From assembly GCF_001005085.2 (NCBI RefSeq), contig NZ_LBMU02000029.1, positions 171,908 through 235,907 on the forward strand: DNA of 64,000 nt, in the 5' to 3' direction. Shown piece by piece: positions 25,231 to 34,609 of the stretch (the first letter of the stretch is position 1; every line of letters begins with the position of its first letter). The DNA comes from Streptomyces humi. Lineage in GTDB: Bacteria > Actinomycetota > Actinomycetes > Streptomycetales > Streptomycetaceae. Under the pieces are notes generated by a model. The model did not search any database. It had not been told where the DNA came from and saw only the letters and a list, made by a program, of their open reading frames with translations. The position numbers and the translations under genes are program-made.

Positions 25231-26568
25231 ATGGCTCCAGCCATCACGCTTGCCGCGGAGGCACCCAAGCTGTCTGCCGCGAACACAGGCTTCATGCTCA
25301 TCTGTTCCGCCCTGGTGCTGCTCATGACGCCGGGCCTTGCCTTCTTCTACGGCGGCATGGTCCGCGTCAAGAGCACCCTCAACATGCTGATGATGAGCTT
25401 CATCAGCATCGGGATCGTCACCATCCTGTGGGTGCTCTACGGCTTCTCCCTCGCCTTCGGCTCCAGCAACGGCTTCATCGGGTTCAACTCCGACTGGCTG
25501 GGCCTGAGCAACATCGGGCTGACCGAGCTCTGGGACGGCTACACGATCCCGATCTTCGTCTTCATGGTCTTCCAGATGATGTTCGCCGTCATCACCCCGG
25601 CCCTGATAAGCGGCGCCATCGCGGACCGCGTGAAGTTCTCGGCCTGGGCCCTCTTCGTCGCCCTGTGGCTGACGATCGTCTACGTCCCGGTCGCCCACTG
25701 GGTGTGGGGCGCCGACGGCTGGGCCTACAAGCTCGGCGTGATCGACTTCGCCGGTGGTACCGCGGTCCACATCAACGCCGGTGCCGGCGCCCTCGGCGTC
25801 ATCCTGGTCATCGGCAAGCGCGTCGGCTTCAAGAAGGACCCGATGCGCCCGCACAGCCTCCCGCTGGTCATGCTCGGCGCCGGACTCCTGTGGTTCGGCT
25901 GGTTCGGCTTCAACGCCGGCTCCTGGCTCGGCAACGACGACGGCGTCGGCGCGCTGATGTTCGTCAACACGCAGGTCGCCACGGCCGCCGCCATGCTGGC
26001 CTGGCTCGCCTACGAGAAGATCCGGCACGGCGCGTTCACCACGCTCGGCGCCGCCTCCGGCGCGGTCGCCGGTCTGGTCGCGATCACCCCCTCGGGTGGC
26101 GCGGTCTCCCCGCTCGGCGCGATCGCCGTCGGTGCCATCGCCGGTGTCGCCTGCGCCGCGGCCGTCGGCCTGAAGTTCAAGTTCGGCTACGACGACTCCC
26201 TGGACGTGGTCGGCGTCCACATGGTCGGCGGCATCATCGGCTCCCTGCTCATCGGCTTCTTCGCCACCGGCAAGGGCCAGTCCACCGCGACCGGCGTCTT
26301 CTACGGCGACCACTCCTTCACCCAGCTGTGGAAGCAGTTCGCCGGTGTCGGCGCGGTCCTCGCCTACTCCCTGGTCGCCTCCGCCGTCCTCGCCTTCCTC
26401 CTCGACAAGACCATCGGCATGCGGGTCTCCGAGGACGACGAGGTCTCCGGCATCGACCAGGCCGAGCACGCCGAGACTGCATACGACTTCAGCGGCGCCG
26501 GCGGCGGTGTCGTCAGCGCCGTCTCCGGCGGAGCCCTGGCCGGTTCGAGCAAGAAGGTGGACGCATGA
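25231..26568 (+). CDS. amtB: Ammonium transporter AmtB
   Basis: This 445-residue membrane protein belongs to the Amt/Rh family and has about 11 transmembrane helices. It carries LMTPGLAFFYGGMVR, the ammonium-transporter signature DFAGGTAVHINAGAGALG, and the pore His pair equivalents in GTAVHINAG and VVGVHMVGG. It imports ammonium and is gated by GlnK, whose gene overlaps its stop by four bases (ATGA). GAGGAG precedes the ATG by six bases. Expression should be GlnR-dependent because of the box upstream. Confidence 0.97.
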   Translation: MAPAITLAAEAPKLSAANTGFMLICSALVLLMTPGLAFFYGGMVRVKSTLNMLMMSFISIGIVTILWVLYGFSLAFGSSNGFIGFNSDWLGLSNIGLTELWDGYTIPIFVFMVFQMMFAVITPALISGAIADRVKFSAWALFVALWLTIVYVPVAHWVWGADGWAYKLGVIDFAGGTAVHINAGAGALGVILVIGKRVGFKKDPMRPHSLPLVMLGAGLLWFGWFGFNAGSWLGNDDGVGALMFVNTQVATAAAMLAWLAYEKIRHGAFTTLGAASGAVAGLVAITPSGGAVSPLGAIAVGAIAGVACAAAVGLKFKFGYDDSLDVVGVHMVGGIIGSLLIGFFATGKGQSTATGVFYGDHSFTQLWKQFAGVGAVLAYSLVASAVLAFLLDKTIGMRVSEDDEVSGIDQAEHAETAYDFSGAGGGVVSAVSGGALAGSSKKVDA

Positions 26569-26903
26569 AGCTCATCACCGCCGTCGTGAAGCCGCACCGG
26601 CTCGACGAGATCAAGGAAGCCCTCCAGGCCTTCGGCGTCCACGGCCTCACGGTCACCGAGGCCAGCGGCTACGGTCGGCAGCGCGGCCACACCGAGGTCT
26701 ACCGTGGTGCCGAGTACACCGTCGACCTGGTACCCAAGATCCGCATCGAGGTGCTGGCCGAGGACGACGACGCCGAGCAGCTGATCGACGTTGTCGTCAA
26801 GGCCGCCCGCACCGGCAAGATCGGTGACGGCAAGGTCTGGTCGCTCCCGGTCGAGACCGCCGTGCGGGTCCGCACCGGCGAGCGCGGCCCGGACGCGCTG
26901 TAG
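26565..26903 (+). CDS. glnK: Nitrogen regulatory PII protein GlnK
   Basis: This 112-residue PII trimer subunit senses ATP/ADP and 2-oxoglutarate and plugs AmtB. The T-loop Tyr-51 is present (YRGAEYTVDLVPK). In Streptomyces this residue is adenylylated by GlnD rather than uridylylated. The C-terminal signature is TGKIGDGKVWSLPVETAVRVRTGERG. Its ATG overlaps the amtB stop, giving translational coupling of sensor and channel. Confidence 0.97.
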   Translation: MKLITAVVKPHRLDEIKEALQAFGVHGLTVTEASGYGRQRGHTEVYRGAEYTVDLVPKIRIEVLAEDDDAEQLIDVVVKAARTGKIGDGKVWSLPVETAVRVRTGERGPDAL

Positions 26904-26941
26904 AACAGAACCACCATCTGCATACAGGCAGGAGTCGCCGG

Positions 26942-29401
26942 GTGACGGGTACGGATATGCGGAACGACGCAGAGGACACGGGACCCAGCGGCTACGCGGC
27001 GGCCCGGCTGCGCCTCCTCACCGAGGGGGCGCGGTCCGGGCCGCCGCGCCGTACCGCCCTCGCCGAGCTGACCGACGAATGGCTGACCGGGCTGTTCGCG
27101 GCGGCCACCGAGGGCATCGGCGGCGGTGTCTCGCTGGTCGCCGTCGGCGGCTACGGCCGCGGGGAACTCTCGCCGCGCAGCGACCTGGACCTCCTGCTGC
27201 TGCACGACGGCGGCGACTCCGGCGCGGTGGCCGCCGTCGCCGACCGGCTCTGGTACCCCGTCTGGGACCTCGGCCTCGCCCTCGACCACTCCGTGCGCAC
27301 CCCCGCCGAGGCCCGCAAGACCGCGGGCGACGACCTCAAGGTCCAGCTCGGCCTGCTCGACGCCCGCCACATCGCCGGCGACCTCGGCCTCACCTCCGCA
27401 CTGCGCACCGCGATCCTCGCCGACTGGCGCAACCAGGCGCCGAGACGTCTCCCCGAACTCCAGGAGCTGTGCGCCGAGCGCGCCGAACGCCAGGGCGAGC
27501 TCCAGTACCTCCTGGAGCCGGACCTCAAGGAGGCCCGCGGCGGCCTCCGCGACGTCACCGCCCTGCGCGCCGTCGCCGCCTCCTGGGTGGCCGACGCCCC
27601 CCGGGAGGGCCTCGCCGACGCCCGCCGGCACCTCCTCGACGTCCGTGACGCCCTGCACCTGACGACAGGGCGCGCCACCGACCGCCTCGCCCTCCAGGAG
27701 CAGGACCAGGTCGCCGCCGAACTGGACCTCCTCGACGCCGACACCCTGCTGCGCCAGGTCTACGAGTCCGCGCGGGTCGTCTCGTACGCCAGTGACGTCA
27801 CCTGGCGTGAGGTGGGGCGCGTGCTGCGCTCCCGCGCCGTCCGGCCGCGGCTGCGCGCCATGCTCGGCGGCGGCAAGCCCGTCCCCGAGCGCTCCCCGCT
27901 CGCCGAAGGGGTGGTGGAGCAGGACGGCGAGGTGGTGCTCGCCCGCGCCGCACGCCCCGAGCGCGACCCCGTGCTTCCGCTGCGCGCCGCGGCCGCCGCC
28001 GCCCAGGCCGGCCTCCCGCTCTCCCTGCACGCCGTACGGCGCCTGGCCGCCACCGCCCGCCCGCTGCCCACGCCCTGGCCCGCCGAGGCCCGTGAACAGC
28101 TGGTCACGCTGCTCGGCTCCGGCCGTCCCACGGTCGACGTCTGGGAGGCCCTGGAGGCCGAGGGCCTGATCACCCGCCTGCTCCCGGACTGGGAGCGGGT
28201 GCGCTGCCGCCCGCAGCGCAACGCCGTGCACATCTGGACCGTCGACCGGCACCTGATCGAGACCGCCGTCCGCGCCTCCGAGTTCACCCGCCGCGTGCAC
28301 CGCCCCGACCTGCTGCTGGTCGCCGCCCTGCTGCACGACATCGGCAAGGGCTGGCCCGGCGACCACTCGGTGGCCGGCGAGATCATCGCCAAGGACGTGG
28401 CGGCCCGGATCGGCTTCGACCGCGCCGACGTGGCGGTCCTGGCGACCCTGGTCCGCCATCACCTGCTGCTCGTCGAGACCGCCACCCGGCGCGACCTGGA
28501 GGACCCGGCCACCGTCCGCCTGGTCGCCGACGCCGTCTCGACCCAGGGCACCCTGGAGCTGCTGCACGCCCTCACCGAGGCGGACGCCCTGGCCACCGGC
28601 CCGGCGGCCTGGTCCTCCTGGCGCGGTTCCCTCGTCGCCGACCTGGTCAAGCGGGTCTCCGCGGTCCTCGCCGGTGACACCGCGGAGGAACCCGAGCCGG
28701 GCGCGCCCACGGCCGAGCAGGAGCGGCTCGCCATCGAGGCGTTCCGCACCGGCGGCCCGGTGCTGTCCCTGCGCGCCCAGACCGAGCCCCCGGCCCCGGA
28801 CGACGAGCCGGGCGAGCCGGAACCGCTCGGTGTGGAGCTGCTCATCGCCGTACCCGACCAGCCCGGCGTGCTGCCGGCCGTCGCGGGTGTGCTGGCCGTG
28901 CACCGCCTCACGGTCCGCACGGCCGAACTGCGCACCCTCCAGCTCCCGGCCGACGTCCACGACGGCGACGGCACGGTCCTGCTCCTCGACTGGCGGGTGG
29001 CGGCCGAGTACGGCTCCCTGCCCCAGGCCGCCCGGCTGCGGGCCGACCTGGTGCGGGCGCTGGACGGCTCGCTCGACATCGCGGGCCGGCTGGCCGAGCG
29101 GGACGCGGCCTACCCGAGGCGCCGCGGCCGGGTGGCGCCGCCGCCGCGGGTGACGGTGGCCTCCGCGGCCTCCCGGCACGCGACGGTGTTCGAGGTACGC
29201 GCCCAGGACGCGCCGGGGCTGCTCTTCCGGATCGGGAACGCGCTGGAGAAGGCGGGGGTGCGGGTGCGCAGCGCCCATGTCTCCACGCTGGGCTCGAACG
29301 CCGTGGACGCCTTCTACGTGACCTCGGCCGCCGGGACCCCGCTGGCGGGGGAGGAGGCGGCCTCGGTCGCGCGGGCGCTGGAGGAGACGCTGCGGGCCTG
29401 A
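26942..29401 (+). CDS. glnD: PII nucleotidylyltransferase GlnD
   Basis: GlnD modifies and demodifies GlnK according to nitrogen status (adenylyltransferase in S. coelicolor). The 819-residue protein has the nucleotidyltransferase motif GGYGRGELSPRSDLD (about residues 63-77), a central helical region, an HD hydrolase motif ALLHDIGKG (about 461-469), and two C-terminal ACT domains (about 635-700 and 740-815). The GTG at 26942 has GGCAGGAG upstream; an ATG at 26957 is in frame. The gap from glnK is 38 bases, so it completes the amtB-glnK-glnD operon. Confidence 0.96.
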   Translation: MTGTDMRNDAEDTGPSGYAAARLRLLTEGARSGPPRRTALAELTDEWLTGLFAAATEGIGGGVSLVAVGGYGRGELSPRSDLDLLLLHDGGDSGAVAAVADRLWYPVWDLGLALDHSVRTPAEARKTAGDDLKVQLGLLDARHIAGDLGLTSALRTAILADWRNQAPRRLPELQELCAERAERQGELQYLLEPDLKEARGGLRDVTALRAVAASWVADAPREGLADARRHLLDVRDALHLTTGRATDRLALQEQDQVAAELDLLDADTLLRQVYESARVVSYASDVTWREVGRVLRSRAVRPRLRAMLGGGKPVPERSPLAEGVVEQDGEVVLARAARPERDPVLPLRAAAAAAQAGLPLSLHAVRRLAATARPLPTPWPAEAREQLVTLLGSGRPTVDVWEALEAEGLITRLLPDWERVRCRPQRNAVHIWTVDRHLIETAVRASEFTRRVHRPDLLLVAALLHDIGKGWPGDHSVAGEIIAKDVAARIGFDRADVAVLATLVRHHLLLVETATRRDLEDPATVRLVADAVSTQGTLELLHALTEADALATGPAAWSSWRGSLVADLVKRVSAVLAGDTAEEPEPGAPTAEQERLAIEAFRTGGPVLSLRAQTEPPAPDDEPGEPEPLGVELLIAVPDQPGVLPAVAGVLAVHRLTVRTAELRTLQLPADVHDGDGTVLLLDWRVAAEYGSLPQAARLRADLVRALDGSLDIAGRLAERDAAYPRRRGRVAPPPRVTVASAASRHATVFEVRAQDAPGLLFRIGNALEKAGVRVRSAHVSTLGSNAVDAFYVTSAAGTPLAGEEAASVARALEETLRA

Positions 29402-29508
29402 CACCACGGGCCCGACCGCCCGGTCGTGCAAGGCGGGGACCACTTCCTTGCGCGGCCGGATACCCTGGAAGACGCTCACCGCCCCCGACTCCGAGGACCG
29501 ACGCCGCC

Positions 29509-31059
29509 GTGTTCGACACTCTCTCCGATCGCCTTTCAGCGACCTTCAAGAATCTCCGCGGCAAGGGGCGTCTGAGCGAAGCCGACATCGACGCCGTGAC
29601 GCGGGACATCCGCATCGCGCTGCTCGAAGCGGACGTGGCTCTGCCGGTCGTGCGGGCGTTCATCAAGAACGTCAAGGAACGGGCCCTCAGCGCCGAGGTC
29701 TCGCGTTCCATGAACCCGGCCCAGCAGGTCCTGCTGATCGTGAAGGACGAGCTCGTCACGATCCTCGGCGGCGAGACCCGGCGCCTGCGCTTCGCCAAGC
29801 AGCCGCCCAGCGTGATCATGCTGGCGGGTCTCCAGGGTGCCGGTAAGACCACCCTCGCGGGCAAGCTCGGCCGCTGGCTGAAGGAGCAGGGCCACTCGCC
29901 GGTGCTCGTCGCCGCCGACCTCCAGCGCCCGAACGCCGTGAACCAGCTCAGTGTCGTCGCCGAGCGCGCCGGTGTCGCCGTCTACGCGCCCGAGCCGGGC
30001 AACGGCGTCGGCGACCCGGTCAAGGTCGCCAAGGACTCCATCGAGTTCGCCAAGCAGAAGGTCCACGACATCGTGATCGTGGACACCGCCGGCCGCCTCG
30101 GCATCGACCAGGACATGATGCGCCAGGCCGCGGACATCCGGGACGCGGTCTCGCCGGACGAGATCCTCTTCGTCGTCGACGCGATGATCGGTCAGGACGC
30201 CGTCACCACCGCCGAGGCCTTCCGCGACGGCGTCGGCTTCGACGGTGTGGTCCTGTCCAAGCTCGACGGTGACGCCCGCGGTGGTGCCGCCCTGTCGATC
30301 CGCCAGGTCACCGGCAAGCCGATCATGTTCGCGTCGAGCGGCGAGAAGCTCGAGGACTTCGACGCGTTCCACCCTGACCGGATGGCCTCCCGCATCCTCG
30401 ACCAGGGTGACCTGCTCACCCTGCTCGAGCAGGCGGGCAAGGTGTTCGACCAGGAAGAGGCCGAGAAGATGGCCTCGAAGCTGGCGTCCAAGAAGGGCCA
30501 GGACTTCACCCTGGACGACTTCCTGGCCCAGATGGAGCAGGTCCGGAAGATGGGCAGCATCAGCAAGCTGCTCGGGATGCTGCCCGGCATGGGGCAGATC
30601 AAGGACCAGATCAACAACCTGGACGAGCGGGACGTCGACCGCACCGCCGCCATCATCAAGTCGATGACGCCCGGCGAGCGCCAGGACCCGACCATCATCA
30701 ACGGCTCGCGGCGCGCCCGTATCGCCCGCGGTTCCGGTGTCGAGGTCAGCGCCGTGAAGAACCTGGTCGAGCGGTTCTTCGAGGCCCGCAAGATGATGTC
30801 CCGCATGGCCCAGGGCGGCGGCATGCCGGGCATGCCGGGGATCCCCGGCATGGGCGGCGGCCCCGGCCGGCAGCGGAAGCAGCAGAAGCAGGCCAAGGGC
30901 AAGCAGCGCTCCGGCAACCCGATGAAGCGCAAGCAGCAGGAGCTGGAGGCGGCCCAGCGGCGCGAGGCCGCGGCCCAGGCCGGAAACGCCTTCGGGGTGC
31001 CGCAGCAGGGTGCCGAGGACTTCGAGCTGCCGGACGAGTTCAAGAAGTTCATGGGCTGA
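29509..31059 (+). CDS. ffh: Signal recognition particle protein Ffh
   Basis: Ffh binds the SRP RNA and signal sequences and forms a GTPase pair with FtsY. The 516-residue protein has the N domain (1-90) and a G domain with GLQGAGKTTLAGKL (about 107), DTAGRLGID and TKLDGDARGG-like SKLDGDARGG. The Met-rich M domain follows (LLGMLPGM, GSRRARIARGSG, FFEARKMMSRM). A Gly/Met/Gln-rich, basic tail of about 90 residues ends EDFELPDEFKKFMG; such tails are long in actinobacteria. The SRP RNA gene is not in this window. The start is a GTG. Confidence 0.97.
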   Translation: MFDTLSDRLSATFKNLRGKGRLSEADIDAVTRDIRIALLEADVALPVVRAFIKNVKERALSAEVSRSMNPAQQVLLIVKDELVTILGGETRRLRFAKQPPSVIMLAGLQGAGKTTLAGKLGRWLKEQGHSPVLVAADLQRPNAVNQLSVVAERAGVAVYAPEPGNGVGDPVKVAKDSIEFAKQKVHDIVIVDTAGRLGIDQDMMRQAADIRDAVSPDEILFVVDAMIGQDAVTTAEAFRDGVGFDGVVLSKLDGDARGGAALSIRQVTGKPIMFASSGEKLEDFDAFHPDRMASRILDQGDLLTLLEQAGKVFDQEEAEKMASKLASKKGQDFTLDDFLAQMEQVRKMGSISKLLGMLPGMGQIKDQINNLDERDVDRTAAIIKSMTPGERQDPTIINGSRRARIARGSGVEVSAVKNLVERFFEARKMMSRMAQGGGMPGMPGIPGMGGGPGRQRKQQKQAKGKQRSGNPMKRKQQELEAAQRREAAAQAGNAFGVPQQGAEDFELPDEFKKFMG

Positions 31060-31079
31060 GTTCACCTGCGCGGGTGCCA

Positions 31080-31120
31080 GGGGTTGGCCGGTGCCGTACC
31101 GTCCGGATATGGCCAACCCC
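31080..31120 (+). promoter_or_regulatory. Inverted repeat enclosing the ftsH start codon
   Basis: GGGGTTGGCC (31080-31089) and GGCCAACCCC (31111-31120) are perfect complements separated by 21 bases. The G of the ATG (31109-31111) and codons 2-4 form the 3' arm. The hairpin would block initiation or act as a terminator for ffh. TACCGT (31097-31102) in the loop could be a -10 of a leaderless ftsH promoter. Confidence 0.5.
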
Positions 31121-33031
31121 GCGCCGCCGCGCAAGTCACCCGACCAGCCCTGGCGTACCGAGGGCGCGCCCGAGGAGCCGCCGAAGCCACCGTCCGGCGG
31201 ACCGGGGATGCGCGGGGGCTGGTGGCGGCTGATCCTCACCGCGCTGGTCGTGTACCTGCTCGCCAATCTGGTGCTGTCGTACTTCGACGAGGCCGACGAG
31301 CCGACGATCTCGTACACCGAGTTCAGCAAGCAGGTGAACGCCGGCAACGTCGAGAAGATCTACGCCAAGGGCGACTCGATCCAGGGCCAGCTCAAGAAGG
31401 AGCGGAAGAACCCCGAGGGCGGCGGGAACTTCACCAAGTTCAACACCGAGCGGCCGTCCTTCGCGGACGACGACCTCTGGGCGAACCTGACCAAGCACAA
31501 CGTCACGGTCACCGCCGAACCGGTCGTCCAGCACCGCGGTTTCCTCGCCAACCTGCTGATCTCGCTGGCTCCCATGCTGCTGCTGATCGCGGTGTGGGTC
31601 TTCGTCGCCCGCCGGATGAGCCAGGGCCTCGGCGGCGCGGGCGGCGTGCTCGGCCGCAAGGCGCCGCCCAAACCGGTCGAACTGGAGCCCGGACAGCAGC
31701 GGACCACCTTCGAGGACGTGGCCGGCATCGACGAGGTCGAGGGCGAACTCAACGACGTCGTCGACTTCCTGAAGAACCCCGACGCCTACCGGAGGATGGG
31801 CGCGAAGATGCCGCGCGGTGTGCTGCTGGCCGGCCCGCCCGGCACCGGCAAGACACTGCTCGCGCGGGCCGTCGCCGGCGAGGCGGGGGTGCCGTTCTTC
31901 TCGGCGTCCGCCTCCGAGTTCATCGAGATGATCGTCGGCGTCGGCGCCTCCCGCGTGCGTGAGCTGTTCGCCGAGGCCCGCAAGGTCGCCCCCGCCATCA
32001 TCTTCATCGACGAGATCGACACCATCGGCCGGGCCCGCGGCGGCGGCGCCTCCATGGGCGGTCACGACGAGCGCGAGCAGACCCTCAACCAGATCCTCAC
32101 CGAGATGGACGGCTTCTCCGGCTCCGAGGGCGTCATCGTCATCGCCGCCACCAACCGCGCCGACATCCTCGACCCCGCGCTGACCCGCCCCGGCCGCTTC
32201 GACCGGGTGGTCCAGGTCGCGCCCCCGGACCGCACCGGCCGCGAGGCCATCCTCCGGATCCACACCCGGCAGATCCCGCTGGCCGAGGGCGTGGACCTCG
32301 CCCAGGTCGCGCGTACGACGCCCGGCATGACCGGCGCCGAACTGGCCAACCTCGCCAACGAGGCCGCCCTGCTCGCCGTCAAGCGCAAGCAGGAACGGGT
32401 CACCCAGTCCGACCTCTCCGAGGCCCTGGAGAAGGTCCAGCTCGGCGCCGAACGGCCGCTGGTGATGCCCGAGGAGGAGCGGCGCAGGACCGCCTACCAC
32501 GAGAGCGGACACGCCCTGCTCGGCATGCTCCAGCCCGGCGCCGACCCGGTCCGCAAGATCACCATCGTGCCGCGCGGCCGCGCCCTGGGCGTCACGCTCT
32601 CCACCCCGGACGCCGACAAGTACGCGTACACGGAGGAGTACCTGCGCGGCCGGATCATCGGCGCGCTCGGCGGGATGGCCGCCGAGCAGGTCGTCTACGA
32701 CGTGATCACCACCGGCTCCGAGAGCGACCTGGAGCAGGTCACCGGCATCGCGCGCGGGATGGTCTCGCGCTGGGGCATGAGCGAGGAGGTCGGCCGCCTC
32801 TCCGCGCTCCCGAACGACGCGCAGCAGGCCTACGGACTGGCCGCCGCGCCGCAGACCCTCGACGTGATCGACACCGAGATGCGCCGGATCGTCGACGAGT
32901 GCTACGAGGAGGCCCGCCGTCAACTCCGCGACCACCGCGACCAACTGGACGCACTGGCCCAGGCCCTCCTGGAACACGAGACCCTGGAGGAGGCGGACGC
33001 GTACCGCATCGCGGGAATCACGCGGGTCTGA
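31109..33031 (+). CDS. ftsH: Membrane ATP-dependent zinc metalloprotease FtsH (short form)
   Basis: This 640-residue protein has two membrane segments (about 35-55 and 147-168) flanking an extracytoplasmic domain. An AAA module carries GPPGTGKT (about 242-249), Walker B IIFIDEIDTIG and the second region of homology ATNRADILDPALTRPGRFDR. The zinc site is HESGH (464-468), with the third ligand Asp in TGSESDLEQVT. It degrades misfolded membrane and regulatory proteins. The Pro-rich N-terminus before the first helix and the lack of a long C-terminal tail suggest it is the second, shorter FtsH of Streptomyces. The start codon lies inside an inverted repeat. Confidence 0.95.
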   Translation: MANPAPPRKSPDQPWRTEGAPEEPPKPPSGGPGMRGGWWRLILTALVVYLLANLVLSYFDEADEPTISYTEFSKQVNAGNVEKIYAKGDSIQGQLKKERKNPEGGGNFTKFNTERPSFADDDLWANLTKHNVTVTAEPVVQHRGFLANLLISLAPMLLLIAVWVFVARRMSQGLGGAGGVLGRKAPPKPVELEPGQQRTTFEDVAGIDEVEGELNDVVDFLKNPDAYRRMGAKMPRGVLLAGPPGTGKTLLARAVAGEAGVPFFSASASEFIEMIVGVGASRVRELFAEARKVAPAIIFIDEIDTIGRARGGGASMGGHDEREQTLNQILTEMDGFSGSEGVIVIAATNRADILDPALTRPGRFDRVVQVAPPDRTGREAILRIHTRQIPLAEGVDLAQVARTTPGMTGAELANLANEAALLAVKRKQERVTQSDLSEALEKVQLGAERPLVMPEEERRRTAYHESGHALLGMLQPGADPVRKITIVPRGRALGVTLSTPDADKYAYTEEYLRGRIIGALGGMAAEQVVYDVITTGSESDLEQVTGIARGMVSRWGMSEEVGRLSALPNDAQQAYGLAAAPQTLDVIDTEMRRIVDECYEEARRQLRDHRDQLDALAQALLEHETLEEADAYRIAGITRV

Positions 33032-33046
33032 GCGCCCCGTGCCATG

Positions 33047-33128
33047 GCGCCCCAGAGGGGCGCTGGGGGTGCCCCCGGCCGAAGACCGGGGGAGGAACTG
33101 CGCGACCAGCCACGACGGCGCCGCGGCC
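33047..33128 (+). repeat. Dispersed intergenic repeat, copy B
   Basis: This copy has two blocks: a hairpin GCGCCCC-AGA-GGGGCGC (33047-33063) and the core GAACTGCGCGACCAGCCACG onward (33095-33128). They are separated by a second stem (CCCCGG...CCGGGG). It lies between convergent ftsH and the methyltransferase gene and may serve as a bidirectional terminator. Confidence 0.75.
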
Positions 33129-33180
33129 GAAACACCAACGCCGCGGCCGAAACACCAACGCCGCAGCCGAAACACCAAGG
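33121..33180 (+). repeat. Three 20-bp tandem repeats at the tail of copy B
   Basis: CCGCGGCCGAAACACCAACG occurs at 33121 and 33141 and, with two changes or so, at 33161. The unit begins inside the dispersed repeat, so the tail of the element has been amplified. Confidence 0.85.
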
Positions 33181-33196
33181 CCTGCCCCGCGGAGCG

Positions 33197-34057
33197 TCAG
33201 CGCACCCGTGCGATCAGGTACCGGAAGACGTTCGGCATCCACACCGTGCCGTCCGCACGAAGATACGGATGGAGCGCCTCCGCCAGCTCCTTGCCGACCT
33301 GCTCCTCGTCGGCCGCCGCGATCCCCGCGTCGAACAGCCCGGTCGACAGCAGCCCGCGCACCGCGTTGTCCACGCCGGCGTACCCGAACGGGCAGGAGAC
33401 CCGGCCGGAACCGTCGATCCGCAGACCGGTCCGCTCGGCCACCTCCTCCAGATCGTCACGGCAGGCCGGACGCCAGCAGCCCGCGCCGCGCAAAGGATCG
33501 GCCAACTTCGCGGCCACCCGCAGCACGGACGAGGTCGTGCAGCGCTCCGGCGGACCCCAGCCGGTCAGCACCACGGCCGCCCCGCGCTCCGCCGGCGCGA
33601 CCGCGTCGGCGAGCAGGCCGACGAGCCCCTCGGCGTCCCCGGCGAGGCAGCCGATCGGATCGAAGGCGGTGATCAGGTTGTACGAGGGTGCCCGCCCGTC
33701 CACGGTGTCCCCGGGCGAGCCCTGGACGATCCGGGCGGCCCGGCGGCGCATCCGTGCGCCCGGTACCGGGTCGGGCAGCAGCCGTTCCCGGGCGAGGGCG
33801 AGCCGTTCGGGGGAGGAGTCGACTCCGGTCACCGCGGCTCCTCTGGCCGCCGCCATCAGCAGGGCGAGCCCGGAACCGCAGCGCAGGCCGAGCAGCCGGG
33901 TGGCCGGGCCCACTTCGAGTCGCTCGTGGACGGTCTCGTAGAGCGGCACCAGCATCCGCTCCTGGATCTCGGACCAGTCACGCGCGCGTGCGCCCAGGTC
34001 CACGCGCGGGGTGGAGTCCGCGTGAGAAGGGTGGTGCCGCACGAGCGTAGGTGTCAT
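33197..34057 (-). CDS. Putative SAM-dependent methyltransferase
   Basis: This 286-residue protein has a Rossmann methyltransferase motif I in degenerate form (RLLGLRCGSGLALLMAAARGA, with GxxCGSG) followed by VTGVDSSPERLALAR. Motif II/III-like ITAFDPIGCLAGD and a helical C-terminal half follow. No substrate-defining motif is seen. The ATG at 34057 is used because MTPTLVRHH is a plausible N-terminus; there is no ribosome binding site, and an in-frame start at 34135 would add 26 residues. It is convergent with ftsH. I recall a methyltransferase-like gene here in other Streptomyces, so it is likely conserved. Confidence 0.75.
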   Translation of the reverse strand: MTPTLVRHHPSHADSTPRVDLGARARDWSEIQERMLVPLYETVHERLEVGPATRLLGLRCGSGLALLMAAARGAAVTGVDSSPERLALARERLLPDPVPGARMRRRAARIVQGSPGDTVDGRAPSYNLITAFDPIGCLAGDAEGLVGLLADAVAPAERGAAVVLTGWGPPERCTTSSVLRVAAKLADPLRGAGCWRPACRDDLEEVAERTGLRIDGSGRVSCPFGYAGVDNAVRGLLSTGLFDAGIAAADEEQVGKELAEALHPYLRADGTVWMPNVFRYLIARVR

Positions 34058-34609
34058 AGGTAAGCGCCCCAATCCGCCGAGAGATACGCACTGACCGATT
34101 CCGTGGCCCCCGTGCCGTGCGCCCGCACTTCCCACCTATGCCACATAACTCCGGGCTCGCGGTGGCGTCCAGGGGTCGCGGGTCCCGGCTTGTGCATGGA
34201 CTATGACTGTGGCGAGATTTCACATCCCGGCAACTTGGGGCTCTACCATCGGACCCACGACACGGCGGTTCTGGCCATGGTCGGCTCCGGAGTAACGTCC
34301 GCGAAGCCGGGCACGCTGACCGGGGTGGCGGCCTCAGCCGCGAACGCCGCGAGAGCCACGAAGGCCACGAGCGCGACCGAAACGCGTCTTGCGCTCCGCC
34401 GACGACAGCCGCTTCCGCGTCCCGGCCGGGGGTACGCGCCGGGTCGTACGTCAGACTACGCACCGGCTTGGTACGAGCTGTGAGGCTTCTCCGCAGATCA
34501 GCGCACCCGTACTCGTCTCCACGCATCAGTGCCGACTGACGGGTACGTGCAAATTATTTGGGATGCCCCGGAATAGGAACACAGCGGCACCCCCGCTCGT
34601 TGTCATTAC
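34058..34609. other. 552-bp gap before the SprT-like gene, no confident gene
   Basis: There is an open frame from about 34103 to 34483 on the plus strand, but it has no ribosome binding site, its composition is biased to Arg/Ala, and I recognise nothing in it. An AT-rich patch (GTGCAAATTATTTGGG, 34548-34563) near the downstream end is the likeliest promoter area for the gene at 34610. No structured RNA was recognised. Confidence 0.4.

Noticed and set aside
34103..34483. Open reading frame upstream of the SprT-like gene
   Set aside because: No ribosome binding site, Arg/Ala-biased composition and no recognisable domain; a long open frame is expected by chance in high-G+C DNA.
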